In this document: positions 15,738-22,900 of the stretch, in pieces
Layout: every line of letters begins with the position of its first letter
How positions within the stretch are numbered: position 1 is the first letter of the stretch
Assembly (NCBI GenBank): GCA_016938015.1
Contig: JAFGVL010000106.1
Location: 1-35,003 of the forward strand
DNA: 35,003 nt
Direction: 5' to 3'
DNA from: Paludibacteraceae bacterium
GTDB lineage: Bacteria; Bacteroidota; Bacteroidia; Bacteroidales; Paludibacteraceae
The notes under the pieces: model-generated
Told to the model about the DNA's origin: nothing
The model's database searches: none
Seen by the model: the letters and a program-made list of their open reading frames with translations, nothing else
Translations under genes and position numbers: made by a program

Positions 15738-16715
15738 TTGTGAATTTAAATCAAAGTTTAATCTATCCTGTTCTATTAGTTTTTTCAGGTCGTCTTCTTT
15801 GGGTAAATAAAGTAAATATTTACTTGCATAAAGATTATTTTTATCGTTTAATACAGAATATTTTACAACAGTTTCATCCTTTTCAGTACAAAGTAAAATA
15901 CCAACGGTAGGATTATCGTCTTTACCTTTCTTTAAATCGTCGTACATGCGCACATACATATCTAATTGACCGATATCCTGATGCGAAAGTTCACCTGCTT
16001 TTAATTCGATAATTACAAAGCATTTAAGCAAATAGTTGTAAAACACTAAATCTATGAAAAAATCATGAGTATCGGTTACAATGTGTTGTTGTCGAGCAAC
16101 AAAGGCAAAACCTTTTCCGAATTCCAATAAAAAAGATTGTAAATGATTAATGATGGCAGTTTCAATAGACTTTTCACTATTTTGTTCGTTTTGATGTAAT
16201 CCCAAAAAATCAAAGATATTGGGGTCTTTTATTAAGTTTTCTATGGAAATATTTTCAGATTTATCGGGTAAAATATGAACAACTCTTTCAAATGACAGAC
16301 TGTTTATGGCTCTTTGCAATTGCCTGCTATTCAAGTTGTTTTGTAAAGCTTCTTTTAAATAATAATTTTGTTTCTCCACACTTTCTATCCTAGATAATAG
16401 TCGATAATGCGTCCAACTCAATTCGGTACGCACTGCGTTCCAAATTGGAAAAGCCTTATAAAAAGCTCTCATATTGTTTAAGTTTCTTTCATCAAAGCCT
16501 TTTCCAAATTCGAGCGTAAGTTGTGTTGCAAGGTTTTTAAGTGTTGCCTTGCCATATTCCGCTTTTGCTTTTCCCTTTTGTTCTTCTTCAAGAATGATTT
16601 TACCAATATTCCAATAAGATTCTAACAAGGCAGAGTTTGCCATACGAAAAACTCTTTCGCGCGATTGTAGAATAATTGTTTTTATTGATTGGAAAAGATT
16701 GTTCTCGAGATTCAT
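15729..16715 (-). CDS. YhcG/DUF1016-type PD-(D/E)XK nuclease-like protein
   Basis: The protein (328 aa from ATG 16715) has two domains. The N-terminal DUF1016 helical domain includes LLESYWNIGKIILEEEQKGK, then GKGFDERNLNNMRAFYKAFP and LSWTHYRLLSRIE. The C-terminal YhcG nuclease fold has FIDLVFYN, then CFVIIELKAGELSHQDIGQL, that is Asp ... Glu-x-Lys. The molecular activity is not well characterised; homologues are often accessory and found near restriction-modification or other defence genes. The frame extends to a TTG at 16733, but ATG 16715 gives the usual MNLENNLFQSIKTII start. The gene sits between two copies of the purC 5' end, suggesting it was inserted there. Confidence 0.85.
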   Translation of the reverse strand: MNLENNLFQSIKTIILQSRERVFRMANSALLESYWNIGKIILEEEQKGKAKAEYGKATLKNLATQLTLEFGKGFDERNLNNMRAFYKAFPIWNAVRTELSWTHYRLLSRIESVEKQNYYLKEALQNNLNSRQLQRAINSLSFERVVHILPDKSENISIENLIKDPNIFDFLGLHQNEQNSEKSIETAIINHLQSFLLEFGKGFAFVARQQHIVTDTHDFFIDLVFYNYLLKCFVIIELKAGELSHQDIGQLDMYVRMYDDLKKGKDDNPTVGILLCTEKDETVVKYSVLNDKNNLYASKYLLYLPKEDDLKKLIEQDRLNFDLNSQEQ

Positions 16716-16805
16716 TGTTGCTGTATTACTCAATTTTACGTACTGGCTATTATGGTTATTTTACTTCTTTAGCTTTCATAATCACTAACTATATGCTCGT
16801 TTTTC

Positions 16806-16873
16806 GGGAAAATTAAAATCTGTTTTTGTTAGGGATTGTTTCATATTTTATGTTGATTTGATTATTCTGCTTT
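16806..16873 (-). repeat. Direct repeat, copy B: orphan copy of the purC 5' end
   Basis: On the minus strand ATG at 16844 opens a frame reading [13 protein letters not shown], the same 13 residues as PurC, then diverges and stops at TAG after about six more codons. The leader before it (AATCAAATCAACATAAAAT) also matches. The 3' end of the nuclease gene ending at 16813 runs through this copy in a different frame. Confidence 0.85.
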
Positions 16874-17382
16874 AGAAAATGTAAAAGACGCATAATAGCG
16901 TTCTCTTCTTTTACACCTTTTTTATCCTCAATGTATTTCACAATATCGTTTAAGACTTCTCCAAAATAGATTGTTTCAGCACCTTTATCTTCAATTATCT
17001 TCTTATATGAAGGTGGAGTATTTTTATATTCATAAATAACAATCTTTTTTAAAATAACATCTTTAGTCCACCACATAATGTCTGCTTTCCCGTCTAAAGC
17101 TTTGCCATTATTTAAAAATTCAGTAATTCTGTCAAAATAGATATTAATTTTTTCTGCAACTTCTTTCCGATTTATAATCGATTTTACTTGTATTAATAAT
17201 AATTCTTTATCATTTCTCGCAAGAACATCAATATCAGTCCAACTTTGAGCACTATAATTTTGGTCTTTCCCCTTTTGAGTTCTATTTCTATTTGTTTGAA
17301 AAGGAATCCAATAATTAGTTAAAACAAAGTATCCTTTTGTTTTATAATATTCTGCAACTAGTTCCTCTATATAATTCTCCAT
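16813..17382 (-). CDS. PD-(D/E)XK nuclease-like protein of unknown function
   Basis: The protein (189 aa) looks like a small restriction-endonuclease fold. An N-terminal helix (ENYIEELVAEYYKTKGY) is followed by SWTDIDVLARNDKELLLIQVKS, in which Asp52 and Gln65-x-Lys67 take the D...(E/Q)xK positions. The rest is helical, with IMWWTKDVILKKIVIYEY. I know of no named family. It starts 5 nt after the DnaE-like gene and is almost certainly co-translated with it. The last 15 or so residues (from about NQINIKYETIPNKNRF) are encoded by the orphan copy of the purC leader and first codons read out of frame, so the original C-terminus has been replaced. Confidence 0.7.
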   Translation of the reverse strand: MENYIEELVAEYYKTKGYFVLTNYWIPFQTNRNRTQKGKDQNYSAQSWTDIDVLARNDKELLLIQVKSIINRKEVAEKINIYFDRITEFLNNGKALDGKADIMWWTKDVILKKIVIYEYKNTPPSYKKIIEDKGAETIYFGEVLNDIVKYIEDKKGVKEENAIMRLLHFLKQNNQINIKYETIPNKNRF

Positions 17383-17387
17383 AGAAT

Positions 17388-18245
17388 TTAATTGTTCATT
17401 AGATAAATCATTTCAGCAACTCCAACAGCTTTTGATTTCTTATCTGCTAATCTTCCTGCGACATACAAATATTCAAGTAAATCTTTATTTTCGGGAGAAA
17501 GCATACAAAACTTTTTAGAAGTTGTTTTCAATAAACTAATTGAATTTAAAATAACTGAAGCTTCTTCAAATGTGATATTTAACAAATCAGAAACGATTAA
17601 AATCCAATCTTCACGAAACAACATTAAACCATATCTAGCGTTTACACTGTAGTATTGAAAATCATTAATTGCTAAACAATTGATTAGGTCATTAATATTT
17701 GTTGGTCTATTTACAATTAATAAATTTTTAATAAAAGCATTATACTCATTTACATTTGAATATTTGCCTTCGAAAAACTCTTCATAAATAAGATTGTAAT
17801 CAATAGGTGTACGCCAATTAAATTTCTTATTCTTAATAATACAAAAGGGATTCTTTTTACTTATCTTTTCTAGAACTGGAATGCATTTTATTACAATGTA
17901 TTCTGGAGTTTCTAGTATCTCTTTAAAATTGGTATTTATTCTAAAATAGGGTTTGTGAGAATTTGAATTTAAATACAATTCAAATAGTAGCCCATATTTT
18001 TCAGGATTAATCGTAGTCGTTCCAATTAAGTAATTAATTACAGATGAGTTTGAATAACCATAAGCAGGTCCAATTACAAAACCTTTCTCTTTAATAATTT
18101 CAACATACTTTGAAGCTTCAATAAAATAATTAGATAAATCATATTTTTCAATAAACATTAACTCTTTATCTAATCTCTCAGAAGAAATAAATTTAAGTCT
18201 ACCACTTTGTGATATAATATGTTTTAATTCATCAAAATTATTCAT
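17388..18245 (-). CDS. Miniature DnaE-like protein lacking polymerase catalytic aspartates
   Basis: This 285-residue protein aligns by eye with the polymerase core of DNA polymerase III alpha. ERLDKELMFIEKYDLSNYF (about 23-41) matches the DnaE RLEYEL..I..MG..DYF region. GPAYGYSNSSVINYLIG (59-75) matches GPGRGSAAGSLVAYLLG, and INPEKYGLLFELYLN (79-93) matches the ITDIDPLKYGLLFERFLN region. RYGLMLFREDW (204-214) matches TYGVIVYQEQV, and the end (LLEYLYVAGRLADKKSKAVG) matches the FAGYGFNKSHA region. The PDFDVDF motif that holds two catalytic aspartates is replaced by KPYFRINTNF, and there is no acidic residue from 90 to 108. The PHP, exonuclease, beta-binding and OB domains are absent. It starts 12 nt after the phoH stop. 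Function unknown. Confidence 0.65.
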   Translation of the reverse strand: MNNFDELKHIISQSGRLKFISSERLDKELMFIEKYDLSNYFIEASKYVEIIKEKGFVIGPAYGYSNSSVINYLIGTTTINPEKYGLLFELYLNSNSHKPYFRINTNFKEILETPEYIVIKCIPVLEKISKKNPFCIIKNKKFNWRTPIDYNLIYEEFFEGKYSNVNEYNAFIKNLLIVNRPTNINDLINCLAINDFQYYSVNARYGLMLFREDWILIVSDLLNITFEEASVILNSISLLKTTSKKFCMLSPENKDLLEYLYVAGRLADKKSKAVGVAEMIYLMNN

Positions 18246-18257
18246 ATTCGGATTTTC

Positions 18258-19220
18258 TTAAGGTTTAGTTTCCATATTATTCAACTTCTTCACCTTCTCA
18301 TACGCTTCCACAATTCTCATCACCAACTTATGTCGCACAATATCCTGCACATCAAACTCAATTTTAGAAATACCTTTTACGGTTTTTAAGATTTGTAAGG
18401 CATCGATTAATCCTGATTTTTGCGAAGGCGGTAAATCGATTTGCGTAACGTCGCCCGTAACAATTACTTTGCTGTTTAATCCCATGCGGGTTAAAAACAT
18501 CTTAATTTGCTGTGTAGAAGTATTTTGTGCTTCATCTAAGATGATAACGGCATCGTTTAAGGTACGTCCACGCATAAAAGCCAGTGGGGCAATTTGAATG
18601 GTGCCATTTTCCATATATTCTTTGAGTTTTGCACCCGGAATCATATCTTGCAAAGCATCGTAAAGCGGTTGTAAATAAGGGTCAATTTTTTCCTTCATAT
18701 CTCCCGGAAGAAAACCCAACTTCTCTCCTGCTTCTACCGCCGGACGACTCAATACAATTTTTTTAACCTGCTTGTTTTTTAGTGAACGAACAGCCAAGGC
18801 AATTGCTGTGTAGGTTTTACCCGAACCTGCAGGACCAATGGCAAACAGCAAGTCGTTTTTTTTGTACTCATCTACCAATTTTTGTTGGTTTGGTGTACGG
18901 GCAACGATGGGTCTGCCGTTGATTCCATGTAAAATAAGGTTATCTACCTTAGATTCTTGGATGGCATTGCCTTTCACCATATCGATGATGGTTTGCTCCT
19001 CGAGTTTGTTGAATTCGGCGCAGTAGGCTTGTAATTTATCCAATACTTCTTCGAAATTGGCAACATCTTCTGCATCTCCCAGTACTTTTACCACATTACC
19101 CCTAGCCATAAGCTTTAGTTTGGGATACAGGTTTTTAAACAACTGCATATTGCTGTTATTTACCCCGTAAAAGATTACTGGGTCTACTGTTTCCTGAAGC
19201 TCAATGATTCTTTCTAACAT
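18258..19220 (-). CDS. phoH: PhoH-family ATPase
   Basis: The protein (320 aa) is a PhoH-like P-loop ATPase with a KH-like N-terminal region (VVKVLGDAEDVANFEEVLDK). It carries GPAGSGKT at 129-136 and the Walker B segment AVIILDEAQN. It also has LGFLPGDMKEKIDPYLQPLYDAL and GDVTQIDLP. PhoH proteins are thought to act in RNA metabolism and ribosome-associated processes. The frame stays open upstream to 19322, but those 34 codons lie entirely in the intergenic TTTGCGT repeat and read as repeats of AKHAKFFAKHA, so ATG 19220 is chosen. The usual Bacteroidales neighbour, as I remember it, is purC; here three genes separate them. Confidence 0.93.
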   Translation of the reverse strand: MLERIIELQETVDPVIFYGVNNSNMQLFKNLYPKLKLMARGNVVKVLGDAEDVANFEEVLDKLQAYCAEFNKLEEQTIIDMVKGNAIQESKVDNLILHGINGRPIVARTPNQQKLVDEYKKNDLLFAIGPAGSGKTYTAIALAVRSLKNKQVKKIVLSRPAVEAGEKLGFLPGDMKEKIDPYLQPLYDALQDMIPGAKLKEYMENGTIQIAPLAFMRGRTLNDAVIILDEAQNTSTQQIKMFLTRMGLNSKVIVTGDVTQIDLPPSQKSGLIDALQILKTVKGISKIEFDVQDIVRHKLVMRIVEAYEKVKKLNNMETKP

Positions 19221-19221
19221 A

Positions 19222-19311
19222 TTATTTGCGTGCTTTGCGAAAAACTTTGCGTGCTTTGCGGTAAAATTTAACCGCAAGGAACGCAAAGGATACGCAAGGT
19301 TCGCTAAGTTA
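19222..19311. repeat. Copy 2 of the interspersed TTTGCGT/ACGCAAAG repeat
   Basis: TTTGCGTGCTTTGCG occurs twice in tandem at about 19225-19260, followed by the inverted form ACCGCAAGGAACGCAAAGG. The centre, TTGCGGTAAAATTTAACCGCAA, is nearly self-complementary. The element fills the whole gap between glyA and phoH and shares its word set with 14692-14755. Confidence 0.7.
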
Positions 19312-20592
19312 TTACCAAGCAAACAATGGATATTTTTCCATGATTTTATTTACCTTTTCGCGTACTGCTTTAATAGTTGCTTCGTTTTCGTAGTTGGAAA
19401 GTACTGTGTCAATCATTTCCACAATTTCCACCATCAACTCTTCTTTAGCACCACGTGTAGTGATAGCAGGTGTACCAAAACGTAAACCGGAAGTTTGGAA
19501 TGGAGAACGGCTATCAAAAGGCACCATATTTTTGTTGGTAGTAATATCGGCTGCCACCAAAGCTTTTTCGGCTGCTTTTCCGGTTAAATCAGGGAATTTA
19601 GTTCGAAGATCAACCAACATGGAGTGGTTATCGGTACCATCTGAAATTATTTTATATCCTTTAGCCATAAATGCTTTGGCCATAGCAGCAGCATTTTTTT
19701 GTACTTGTTGTTGGTAAGCTTTATACTCAGGTTGCAAGGCTTCGCCAAAAGAAACGGCTTTAGCTGCAATGATATGTTCCAGCGGTCCACCTTGTACACC
19801 CGGGAATACAGCAGAATCTAATAAGGCCGACATCATTTTAACCTCGCCTTTAGGCGTTGTTTTTCCCCAAGGATTTGGAAAATCTTTTCCTAACAAAATA
19901 ATACCACCACGAGGGCCACGAAGGGTTTTATGTGTAGTAGAAGTCACGATATGTGCATGTTTTACAGGGTTTTCAAGCAAACCTGCGGCAATTAAACCGG
20001 CTGGGTGTGCCATATCCACCATGAAAATAGCCCCTATTTTATCGGCTAATTTCCGCATACGGGCATAATCCCATTCACGCGAATATGCAGAAGCTCCGGC
20101 AATAATCAATTTTGGTTTTTCGGCTAAAGCAACGGCTTCCATTTGTTCGTAATCTACACGACCGGTTTCTTCTTTTACGTTATATTCTAACGCTTTGTAT
20201 GCTAAGCCTGAAAAGTTTACCGGAGAACCATGCGAAAGGTGACCGCCATGAGACAGGTTTAACCCTAAAAATTTATCGCCCGGTTCCAAACAAGCTAAAA
20301 ATACAGCCATGTTAGCTTGAGCACCTGAATGCGGTTGTACGTTAGCCCATTCGGCTCCGAATAGCTTGCACAAACGGTCTATTGCCAACTGTTCGCTTTG
20401 GTCAACTACCTCGCAACCACCATAATAGCGTTTTCCCGGATAACCTTCGGCATATTTGTTGGTTAGTACAGAACCCATGGCTTCCATCACTTGTTCGCTT
20501 ACAAAGTTTTCGGATGCGATTAACTCGATGCCATGTAATTGGCGTTGTTTTTCTTTCGCAATAATGTCGAAGATTTGCTCGTCTCTTTTCAT
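19312..20592 (-). CDS. glyA: Serine hydroxymethyltransferase
   Basis: This PLP enzyme (426 aa) converts serine and tetrahydrofolate to glycine and methylene-THF, the main source of one-carbon units. It has the family N-terminus ([19 protein letters not shown]), [32 protein letters not shown]-type sequence, [14 protein letters not shown], and the lysine-bearing [15 protein letters not shown]. The length is normal. The leader upstream (20593-20661) is T-rich; no exact TAnnTTTG was found there. The 3' gap to phoH is a repeat element rather than a clear terminator. Confidence 0.97.
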   Translation of the reverse strand: MKRDEQIFDIIAKEKQRQLHGIELIASENFVSEQVMEAMGSVLTNKYAEGYPGKRYYGGCEVVDQSEQLAIDRLCKLFGAEWANVQPHSGAQANMAVFLACLEPGDKFLGLNLSHGGHLSHGSPVNFSGLAYKALEYNVKEETGRVDYEQMEAVALAEKPKLIIAGASAYSREWDYARMRKLADKIGAIFMVDMAHPAGLIAAGLLENPVKHAHIVTSTTHKTLRGPRGGIILLGKDFPNPWGKTTPKGEVKMMSALLDSAVFPGVQGGPLEHIIAAKAVSFGEALQPEYKAYQQQVQKNAAAMAKAFMAKGYKIISDGTDNHSMLVDLRTKFPDLTGKAAEKALVAADITTNKNMVPFDSRSPFQTSGLRFGTPAITTRGAKEELMVEIVEMIDTVLSNYENEATIKAVREKVNKIMEKYPLFAW

Positions 20593-20661
20593 TTTGTTGT
20601 TGATTTGTTAAATCGTTTATTTGTTTATTTGATTGAATTATATTTTGTTTTTATATTTTTA

Positions 20662-20722
20662 AGACGCACGGCGTGAGTCTCTACAAAGAACCTGCTGAGA
20701 GGTAGCTGAGCGGAGTCGAAGC
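20662..20722. repeat. Two interspersed repeat elements upstream of glyA
   Basis: AGACGCACGGCGTGAGTCTCTAC at 20662-20684 contains an imperfect palindrome. GCTGAGAGGTAGCTGAGCGGAGTCGAAGC at about 20694-20722 contains GAGCGGAGTCGAAG. I recall both motifs as abundant intergenic repeats in Bacteroidota. Their local GC content is well above the surrounding sequence. They lie between the flavin reductase stop and the glyA leader. Confidence 0.6.
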
Positions 20723-20730
20723 CCTGTTTT

Positions 20731-21309
20731 CTATTTCCTCTTCTGTACTGTCCATCCAAACTTACCTATCTCCTCCCCAATCTTATAATAATGACCGTGA
20801 GAATAGGCAATCAGTTTGGCTTTATCCATAGCAAAGGCACCGGTTTTTTCATCAATAAAGCGTTCGTCTGCCTGTATATTTACTACATCGGCAATAAACA
20901 TATCGTGAGAACCCAAATGTATCACTTCTTTTACCCTACATTCTATACTTAGTGGAGCTTCTCCAATAATAGGAGCATTTACCACATTTGCTTTTTGGGG
21001 GGTTAAGCCCATTTCTTTAAACTTGTTTACATCCTTTCCACTTTTTACTCCGCACCAATCGGTTGCTTTAGCCAATTCTTCGTTAGTTAGATTGATGACA
21101 AATTCTCCGTTTCGCTTTAAAATATCGTATGAATATCTGCTTGAGCGTACCGAAATATAACACATGGCAGGATCGGAACAAATTGTACCCAACCAGCTAA
21201 CGGTAATTATGTTAAATTCGTCGGGATTGGCACCTACGCTTATCATAGCTGCCGGTAAAGGATAGATTAATGTTCCCGGTTTCCAGTTTTGTTTATTAAA
21301 TGTTTTCAT
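20731..21309 (-). CDS. Flavin reductase-like domain protein (FMN-binding split barrel)
   Basis: The protein (192 aa) belongs to the flavin-reductase/DIM6-NTAB family of FMN-binding split barrels. It shows PGTLIYPLPAAMISVGANPD, FNIITVSWLGTICSDPAMCY, SVRSSRYSYDILKRNGEFVINL and the GLTPQKANVVNAPIIGEAPL segment. Family members reduce free flavin with NAD(P)H or use bound FMN as a redox cofactor; the partner is not known. It is 13 nt downstream of pyrI and probably co-transcribed with pyrBI. As I recall, this neighbour is conserved in Bacteroidales. Confidence 0.85.
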   Translation of the reverse strand: MKTFNKQNWKPGTLIYPLPAAMISVGANPDEFNIITVSWLGTICSDPAMCYISVRSSRYSYDILKRNGEFVINLTNEELAKATDWCGVKSGKDVNKFKEMGLTPQKANVVNAPIIGEAPLSIECRVKEVIHLGSHDMFIADVVNIQADERFIDEKTGAFAMDKAKLIAYSHGHYYKIGEEIGKFGWTVQKRK

Positions 21310-21322
21310 TATTCGGAAATAA

Positions 21323-21784
21323 TTATTTCATTGTAATGTCTTCTTGCAAAATACTGTGTTCGCAGTAATTACATTTTACCTTAATATTTTCTTTATCGAT
21401 AACATGAAATAAGGTAGGTACCGGTTCGTTGTTGGTAATGCATTTAGGATTTGCACAATGAATAATGTTATGAATTTTATCGGGCAAATCGACATTGCGT
21501 TTTTCAATTACCTGATAATCTTTAATAATGTTTAATTTGGCATTGGGTGCAATAAGTGCAATTTTATTAATCACATTGGGATCGAAAAATTTATCCGATA
21601 TTTTAATTATTCCTTTTGTGCCAATTTTATTACTCTTTAGGTTATTACCCACAGTAATTTGTGTTTCGAGGGTATCTAAATTTAAAATAGAAACTACTTT
21701 AAACAGTTTATCGGGTGGAATTTGGTCAATAACAGTTCCATTTTGAATAGCAACTACCACCAATCCTTTTTTAATATCTTCCAT
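21323..21784 (-). CDS. pyrI: Aspartate carbamoyltransferase regulatory subunit
   Basis: PyrI (153 aa) binds nucleotides and holds the ATCase holoenzyme together through a zinc domain. The N-terminal nucleotide-binding part has VVAIQNGTVIDQIPPDKLFKVV. The C-terminal zinc-binding part has CANPKC and CNYC, the four expected cysteines. It lies 12 nt after pyrB. Together the pair should form the allosteric E. coli-type 2c3:3r2 enzyme, feedback-controlled by CTP/UTP and ATP. Confidence 0.96.
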   Translation of the reverse strand: MEDIKKGLVVVAIQNGTVIDQIPPDKLFKVVSILNLDTLETQITVGNNLKSNKIGTKGIIKISDKFFDPNVINKIALIAPNAKLNIIKDYQVIEKRNVDLPDKIHNIIHCANPKCITNNEPVPTLFHVIDKENIKVKCNYCEHSILQEDITMK

Positions 21785-21796
21785 AATTCGTTCTAT

Positions 21797-22702
21797 TTAA
21801 ATTAAACCTAATACATCGCAAATAATAGCCTGACGAGTAAAAACACCATTACGAGCTTGTTGAAAATAATAAGCTTTTTCGTTTTCATCTACATCGGTAT
21901 CAATTTCATTTACACGTGGTAAAGGATGAAGCACACGCAAATTAGGTTTCGATTTATCGAGCATTTTATTTTTAAGTGTATATATATTTTTCACTTTTTC
22001 GTACTCCATTATATCTAAAAAGCGTTCACGTTGTACGCGGGTCATATAAAGAATATCGGCTTGCGAAATATCTTTTAACTCAGATACTTCGGTGTATTTT
22101 ATTCCTTTTTCATAACAAAATTGTTTGTATTCTTCGGGCATTTTCAGTTCATCGGGAGAAATAAAGGTAAACGATGGATTAAAATGCGACATGGCAATAA
22201 GTAATGAATGAACGGTACGACCATATTTTAAATCGCCTACCATAAAGATATTAAGATTTTCGAGCGTACCTTGCGTTTTTTGGATGGAATACAAATCGAG
22301 CATGGTTTGGGTAGGATGTTGATTTGAACCATCTCCTGCATTAATTACAGGCACAGAAGACACCTCGGAAGCATATTTTGCCGCACCATCTAAAGGATGC
22401 CTCATAATAATTAAATCGGCATAATTGCTTACCATAGAAATGGTATCTTTTAAAGTTTCACCTTTACTGGAACTGGTTGTTGCAGAATCGGTAAAACCTA
22501 TAACCCGCCCTCCTAATCTGTTTACAGCTGTTTCAAAGCTTAAGCGGGTACGAGTTGACGGCTCAAAAAAGAGTGTAGCAACCACTTTGTTTTCCAATAA
22601 ATTTCTATTGGGAGTAGCTTCAAATTCGGCGGCTTTAGCCAAAATTCTCAGAATTTTCTCTTTCGAATAATCTGAAATGCAAACAAAACTGGATTGATTC
22701 AT
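21797..22702 (-). CDS. pyrB: Aspartate carbamoyltransferase catalytic subunit
   Basis: PyrB (301 aa) joins carbamoyl phosphate and aspartate in the committed step of pyrimidine synthesis. It carries [15 protein letters not shown] (carbamoyl-phosphate loop), [11 protein letters not shown] (the 80s loop), [14 protein letters not shown], and [14 protein letters not shown] (aspartate loop). The length is normal. A leader of about 150 nt precedes the ATG. It contains a short ORF and a terminator hairpin only about 25 nt before the start codon, so the gene is probably regulated by attenuation. Confidence 0.97.
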   Translation of the reverse strand: MNQSSFVCISDYSKEKILRILAKAAEFEATPNRNLLENKVVATLFFEPSTRTRLSFETAVNRLGGRVIGFTDSATTSSSKGETLKDTISMVSNYADLIIMRHPLDGAAKYASEVSSVPVINAGDGSNQHPTQTMLDLYSIQKTQGTLENLNIFMVGDLKYGRTVHSLLIAMSHFNPSFTFISPDELKMPEEYKQFCYEKGIKYTEVSELKDISQADILYMTRVQRERFLDIMEYEKVKNIYTLKNKMLDKSKPNLRVLHPLPRVNEIDTDVDENEKAYYFQQARNGVFTRQAIICDVLGLI

Positions 22703-22726
22703 AATTACTTATTTTTTTAAAATAAA

Positions 22727-22766
22727 AAAACCAATATTAACCCTAGTGAGTTGTATATTGGTTTTT
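22727..22766 (-). terminator. Candidate attenuator hairpin in the pyrB leader
   Basis: On the minus strand AAAAACCAATAT (22766-22755) pairs with ATATTGGTTTTT and is followed by a T-run and ATTTT. The hairpin ends about 25 nt before the pyrB ATG, inside the leader. The stop codon of the leader ORF overlaps its 5' arm. It could also be the end of the IMPACT-family gene's transcript, about 130 nt upstream. Confidence 0.7.
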
Positions 22767-22851
22767 ACCTTTTATTACCATATAAGAAAGGTTTCGGCTC
22801 ATCAAAGTGCTCTAAACTTCTTCTAGAATATGTATATAATGTATTGCTCAT
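22765..22851 (-). CDS. Putative 28-residue pyrB leader peptide
   Basis: ATG at 22851 opens a 28-codon frame, MSNTLYTYSRRSLEHFDEP and then KPFLYGNKR, with TAA at 22767-22765. The stop lies exactly on the first bases of the terminator hairpin. A ribosome finishing the peptide would cover the 5' arm and let polymerase read through into pyrB. The codons are rich in U (TAT three times, TTT, TTA, TTC). This is the arrangement of E. coli pyrL, where UTP level sets the coupling of transcription and translation. Whether the peptide itself matters cannot be told from one sequence. Confidence 0.5.
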   Translation of the reverse strand: MSNTLYTYSRRSLEHFDEPKPFLYGNKR

Positions 22852-22860
22852 ATTTGTGAA

Positions 22861-22879
22861 CAAATTTATCTCAAATTTA
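22861..22879 (-). promoter_or_regulatory. Two candidate -7 elements for the pyrB leader
   Basis: The minus strand has TAAATTTG twice, at 22879-22872 and 22868-22861. Both are exact TAnnTTTG matches 10-28 nt before the leader ATG at 22851. No clear -33 TTTG is at normal spacing. The second box would start transcription almost on the leader start codon, so the first is more plausible. Confidence 0.45.
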
Positions 22880-22900
22880 TCAAACTAGTGGTACTTATTT

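Noticed and set aside
17388-18245. Simple degraded fragment of the cell's own dnaE
   Set aside because: The frame is intact, similarity motifs occur in order across the full length with internal deletions, and it is tightly spaced with a partner gene; decay would leave stops and frameshifts.
19222-19311. Possible CRISPR array
   Set aside because: The repeat units are short, irregular and partly inverted, without constant-length spacers, and no cas gene is near.
19221-19322. N-terminal extension of PhoH by 34 residues
   Set aside because: The extension is the translated TTTGCGT repeat (AKHAKFFAKHA) and is not protein-like; the family start is MLERIIELQ at 19220.
19394-20564. Several plus-strand ORFs of 60-107 codons inside glyA
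   Set aside because: They lie antisense to a strongly conserved gene and have compositions expected of reverse-strand shadows.
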